Assembly: GCA_029945375.1 (NCBI GenBank)
Contig: CM057066.1
Location: 1,178,001 to 1,242,000, forward strand
From: Agaricus subrufescens
Lineage: Eukaryota > Basidiomycota > Agaricomycetes > Agaricales > Agaricaceae
DNA length: 64,000 bases
Reading direction: 5' to 3'
Both the position numbers and the translations under genes were made by a program. Below the pieces are notes generated by a model that did no database searches, was not told the DNA's origin, and saw only the letters and a list, made by a program, of their open reading frames with translations. The first letter of the stretch is position 1. Each line of letters begins with the position of its first letter. This document shows positions 59,801 to 64,000 of this stretch, in pieces.

Positions 59801-61418
59801 CAATCGAAAGTTAGAAGTGAGAAGCCCAGTCCACTTCTGTACCTGAAATCTCATAAGAAGACAAACTTATCAGCGAGCGAAAAAAGTACCCAAATATCTG
59901 ATTGATCTTCTGGAAGTAGACATAAGTAAAACCCTTGTTCTCAGGATTATAAAGACGTACGACGTTGCTCGGGGCAATCCAACAAACCTGATAAATCAAT
60001 GATGAGTATCTAGCCTGCTAAAGGGCAGAATTATGGACGTACCCAAGTGAAAAAACTACAAGCAAAGCGTTAAAGGCTTAAAGTATAAACATTTTTTATG
60101 GGGCATACCTCAAGGCTTCAAAAAGATACCCCGGGACAATGTCTAGAGAGTATGGGGTTAGCTGACGAGAGGCATTAACAAACGCCACGTACACCACACA
60201 ACTGCCGTGACGAATGCATAAGTAAAATATCGCTCTCGCGACAGGCCTTCCTGTCGGCCGACACCCGCATAGCTCTGAGAATGGAGCGTATTAAATAAGG
60301 CACATGACACCAGTGTATTCGGCCAAACTGTAGACCAGTGAGTCACCGAGACTTTAAGCTGGGAGGACCGGCGACCTACTCATCGAAGGGGGTGATACAA
60401 GAAACCGTTTCGTGATCCCTCCGATAGAAAAGCCAATCAACTGCGTTGACATGACTAACATCCAATTGTACCCAAATGACCATATCTGTTTATAATATAC
60501 CCTCTGGACGGCGATGATGTCGTTGGCGTAGGCCGCCTGGGCGCCAACGCTGGCCATGATGGTCACGAGAACCTAACATAGAAGTAACAATCAAATCTGC
60601 AAGGAGTGATCGGCAAAAAAGAGAGACTCACATGTTCTTTGATGGTAAAAGGACCAGGGTTGAGCTCAATACCGAAGATTGTTCTGTCAGGAATAATCCG
60701 CACCCACGCCCTCCCAACGGGAAACACAAGAAGTTGGGCGACCAACTGGAGATTCTTATCAGTGATTGAATTCGTGAAGCGGTGCAGTTCGGCTGCTTAC
60801 ACTACCAATGACAACCGAAGGATATCGGAAGTAGAAAAATTGGTTCATTCCCGGTAGGACAATGGCCCAAAAAATGCCGAGGGCCCAAGCACGCAGAGTT
60901 GCGACGGGCATTGATGGGTCATCAAAATTGGCGACTGCGGACCGCACCTCGGGATACGGAGAATCTTCCTCCTCTGCCGAGTATGATGAGAAAACGACAT
61001 GCAATGGATATATGCGCTGAACAGAGCGCACCGGGAACTTCTGATTTGTCGTCATAGTTTGGGTCAAAAGAGTCTGATAAGTAGCTCGCACGATCCGAAA
61101 TAGAATAAAGGTCAGCAGGAGATGCAGTCCGTATATCATCATCTGTTGAGAAATGTAGCAGGGATGAACCAACGAACAGGGGAGAATAGACGCACGATGA
61201 GAGTCTCGTTCCACATCCTTGTTTTTGTCCATGACATCCACATCCAGCTCTCGGATTGTGGCCGTCGATGGCCGATTGTCCTCGCAACCCATAGATGCCA
61301 AGGCAATCATTTCATCACCACCTCCACTGCGGAATTGAGGGTGTATATGCGGAGCTTCCTCCGCGACGTCTCTGATCGTAATGGATGATATGTTGCCAGC
61401 GTAATGGTTCGTGCGCAA
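56816..61418 (-). CDS. Oligopeptide transporter (OPT family)
   Basis: Proton-coupled small-peptide transporter of the plasma membrane, about 12-16 TM segments. The gene is broken into many short exons, mostly under 150 nt; I identified the family but did not fix every junction. Diagnostic segments in order: [21 protein letters not shown] (60960 down), [46 protein letters not shown] (about 60720), [10 protein letters not shown] (about 60640), [17 protein letters not shown] (about 60560), [11 protein letters not shown] (about 58610), [19 protein letters not shown] (about 57240) and [20 protein letters not shown] (about 56940). NPGPF and the IPPA...NY block are OPT signatures. The stop is at 56816-56818. 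The start is uncertain: the open frame reaches 61418 without an ATG, and the first in-frame ATG is 61310; an upstream first exon may exist. Confidence 0.85.
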
Positions 61419-61498
61419 GGAAGGGATGGTGACGTCGACAGGGTGGGGGAAGGGGGGCGCTAAGCTGGGCTTGCGTCGGGGTGCACGGCGAGGACAGA

Positions 61499-61564
61499 GC
61501 TAGAGGCGGGCGGGGCGGGGAGGGGGCAGAGGGGAAGGCGGGGGACGGCGGGGGGGACGGGGCA
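61499..61564 (+). promoter_or_regulatory. G-rich tract in the OPT promoter or leader
   Basis: Many runs of 3-7 G on the + strand (GGGCGGGGCGGGGAGGGGGC and on), so the OPT sense strand is C-rich. It could form G-quadruplexes in DNA. It lies between the TATA box and the start of the coding frame. Confidence 0.5.
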
Positions 61565-61790
61565 GAGAGAGAGAAGAAGAAAACGGGATTGGCGCATTTG
61601 CACCGAAGAGTAGGTCGACCTCCAAGCAGCCAGGCACATCACTCCCTTCCACGCCGGGTCACGTGCTGATGCCCAACGCCACGATCGTGTTTGCCCAGAT
61701 CCTCGCTGATATGCCACACAAACTGTAACACCAAGAAGCTCGCTCCAGCCTCCTGCGGAACCCCTCGCCAGTTCTTCTGCTTCGCCGATC

Positions 61791-61798
61791 TTTATATA
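61791..61798 (-). promoter_or_regulatory. TATA box for the OPT gene
   Basis: Minus strand TATATAAA, upstream of the OPT reading frame. It implies a 5' leader of at least 300 nt, so a short leader intron or upstream exon is likely. Confidence 0.4.
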
Positions 61799-61829
61799 TC
61801 TCCTTCGGTGGGAGTCTCCGCCCAAATAC

Positions 61830-64000
61830 GGTCTTCCCGTCCTAACTCACCTATCACCGAATATAGGTCACCAGATGCAGATCTCGCAAAACCTCCGAAC
61901 GCATCTCACCAGCTCATGTGAAATCCTTTGGAACTCTTCCAAATCACAGTCCTAGTTTAAGTCGGCGGGATTATCTAGACCATGGCTCTGCTCTGGTCCC
62001 CCAGGCGCACTGCACGCCCCCTCCCTCTGCGCTCACACCCATGCAAGGTGTCTAGGATAGGGATCAAGTTGCCTATCACTGGTTTCTGGTTCGCTTGAGC
62101 CAATATGATATGCCACAAAACCGAGAATCATTTTTAGGGGTGTCTTCCCTCCCATAGAAAGGAACCACTCTGTCCGAAATTAGCAGACAGGGGTCGGTGC
62201 ATGGATTTGTATGTATGTTCATCCAAGGATAGTCATAACTTGGGCGGGGGGTGGCAGGTCACCAGTGGCGCTTCGGACTTTATCCACATCCGTCGATATC
62301 CCAGGATTGCCGGACCGACCCGGTGTTCCCAACCGCCAACACGACGGAATGGAAAACCGCAGAAATAGAACGAGTCATCAGGTCGCGTTAAAAAGTCAAA
62401 CATTTGGGACCTCGTTGGACCCCTCAACCCTCCGCAAAGGACTGGCGACGGGTCCAAACTACTGCGATACAAGGATACTGATGACCCTCGCCTGTCGGCC
62501 GTCTTCTGGGACCGAGATTCTGTTTCGTTATACCCCCCCGCAGGGCTCTCGTTCGGGGCTCTAGACAAAAATAACAAGATCCCAGTACGTATATGACATC
62601 CGCGTCGGTGATAGAAGATAATTAAAATTCCCCAAGCATCTCGGGGAGGTGCCCGGGAAACCCAATTATTCTACAAACCTTATTTATTTGAAACCTCCAC
62701 TTATTTCCCCATCCCTAAACTGTAATTGTTGCCCACAACAAAGGCTAAATTGTCCGGGGGAAATTCTCTAGTCTGTTGATGCCCTGTAGCAAACGTGCCA
62801 TACGTGCAAGCAGGCCACTCCTACTCAGGTGAGTAACAGCCACACAAAAAAAGGACCCAATAGAATAGAATATCTTGTGATATTCGGCCACCGGCTCATA
62901 AATATGTGCTGACGCCGCAAGCGCATGCTTTTAATCTCGTACTCCGAGGCTTCCCTGCGACTTCAAACTTCATTTTCTAGATCTGTCAACACACGACAAA
63001 AACGCTGCTGGTGTATTCATGTGTCAATCCGCCAAACGTAAAGCCCTCCCTCGCAAGGTGCATTTCCAATTTCGCCTCTTATCTCTCCAAAGCTTGGCGT
63101 CACAGCCTGAGTCCCAAAACCTGGTATGTACATGTTTATAAACTCGTGTAGACCCTCTGAACAAATAAATCTGACAGATTGTGGTTTTGGCAACCACTTT
63201 TTTGATGGCCGCGTGACAAATACCTGGCTGCTTTTAGACTCCCTTTATCAGCCCTTTTTATACATGCCGTAAATGCCCTAAAAAGTTTCCAACTCTTCTC
63301 AGGCAGACCTGCCTTGGCATTTTGGGTGGAGGAGGGGGGAGATAAACATGACGAAAACCGCTCCACTCGGGCATTACTCGGGCACCACGATCATAAAGGT
63401 CAGGAGAGTGATGATTAATTGTCCCTTCTACCAAATGATTCTTACTGTCACCATCATTCACTGTCCGCTGAACTTCACAACATTTTCCCATAATTTAATC
63501 AGGCAAAAACGCCTCCTTTGATCATTTTAGACCGGTAATAACCTACATTGAACGCATCCGATGAAACGAGCACTTCGATCAAACATTGTGTTCATTTCAA
63601 TAGCTTTAACATCCCTATTTTGATTCTTACCAACATAAATATATGCATGAACCCACCTGCCAGATGAAAGCCTTTTTTTTCCTTAGTTTTACTTACAGCG
63701 TTTGAGACAGACTCGCAAAATGAAGTCCTCTCAGGATATTCAGGGGAACCAGGGACATTCTCACGTCGAAATCAAACAAAATAAATCATAGCTGCTCGGC
63801 CCAAAGGTCACGTATAGACTAGTCGAGTCTAGCCTGCGAGTAAATGTACTGGCAAGTCAAAGTTTCGATGGCATCGGACATTGCCCAATTTCGACATATG
63901 CCATAGTATTCGGGGTACAAAAGGACCTGTGGTGGCATCGGGTTATCGGTATACAGTCAGATAAAGCACAACCGAAAAAACTTACCGTTATCTTGGCTTC
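61830..64000. other. Window end, no gene seen
   Basis: Short ORFs on both strands without recognisable domains, signal peptides or splice partners. The sequence includes ordinary intergenic DNA with A/T runs. A gene entering from the right edge cannot be excluded. Confidence 0.5.

Noticed and set aside
61460..61825. 121-codon minus ORF in the OPT promoter
   Set aside because: It is driven by the G/C-rich tract and overlaps the TATA box; not in frame with the OPT coding sequence.

Overview
The window looks like nuclear DNA of a filamentous basidiomycete, most likely an Agaricomycete. Genes are intron-dense with introns of about 50-65 nt and several micro-exons, a diverged P450 family sits in tandem, and the transposable elements are of fungal type (Ty1/copia, LINE, a small TIR element). 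All gene models were spliced by hand from the raw sequence; no database was searched, so family names rest on motif recognition.

1-25.5 kb is a tandem array of cytochrome P450 genes, all on the + strand: one 5'-truncated copy (545-1827) and four complete copies (3594-5616, 6551-8565, 20989-23013, 23453-25477). All share one 10-exon structure, with exon lengths conserved almost to the base and a 14-nt micro-exon that encodes the oxygen-activation motif. Copies 1 and 2 share their 3' flank and copies 3 and 4 share their promoter. A nest of broken transposons (8566-19824) separates copies 3 and 4: a degenerate copia element whose LTR starts 1 bp after the stop codon of copy 3, two related long LTR-like elements, a minus-strand LINE carrying one of these plus a 381-bp TIR element, and a gag-only copia remnant.

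25.5-28.6 kb holds four diverged copies of a roughly 290-330-bp non-coding repeat. Each keeps a closing helix (one with a single-base loss) and a set of internal hairpins, with compensatory base changes between copies. This is the best candidate here for something undescribed.

28.6-61.4 kb is conserved housekeeping sequence: a Polo kinase (28650-31831, -), two weak or decayed hypothetical loci (32.7-34.5 kb), the checkpoint clamp loader RAD17 (34578-37271, +), an F-box-like protein (37318-38506, -), the ribosome-biogenesis factor UTP22/NRAP (41287-45624, -), a conserved unknown protein (45756-46984, -), a SET-domain H3K9-type methyltransferase (47197-50911, -), an E2 ubiquitin-conjugating enzyme with a long tail (51165-52487, -), a CorA-type Mg2+ transporter (53640-56359, +) and an oligopeptide transporter (56816 to about 61418, -). 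The run from UTP22 to the E2 is four tightly packed minus-strand genes. Roughly the last 2.2 kb shows no convincing gene.
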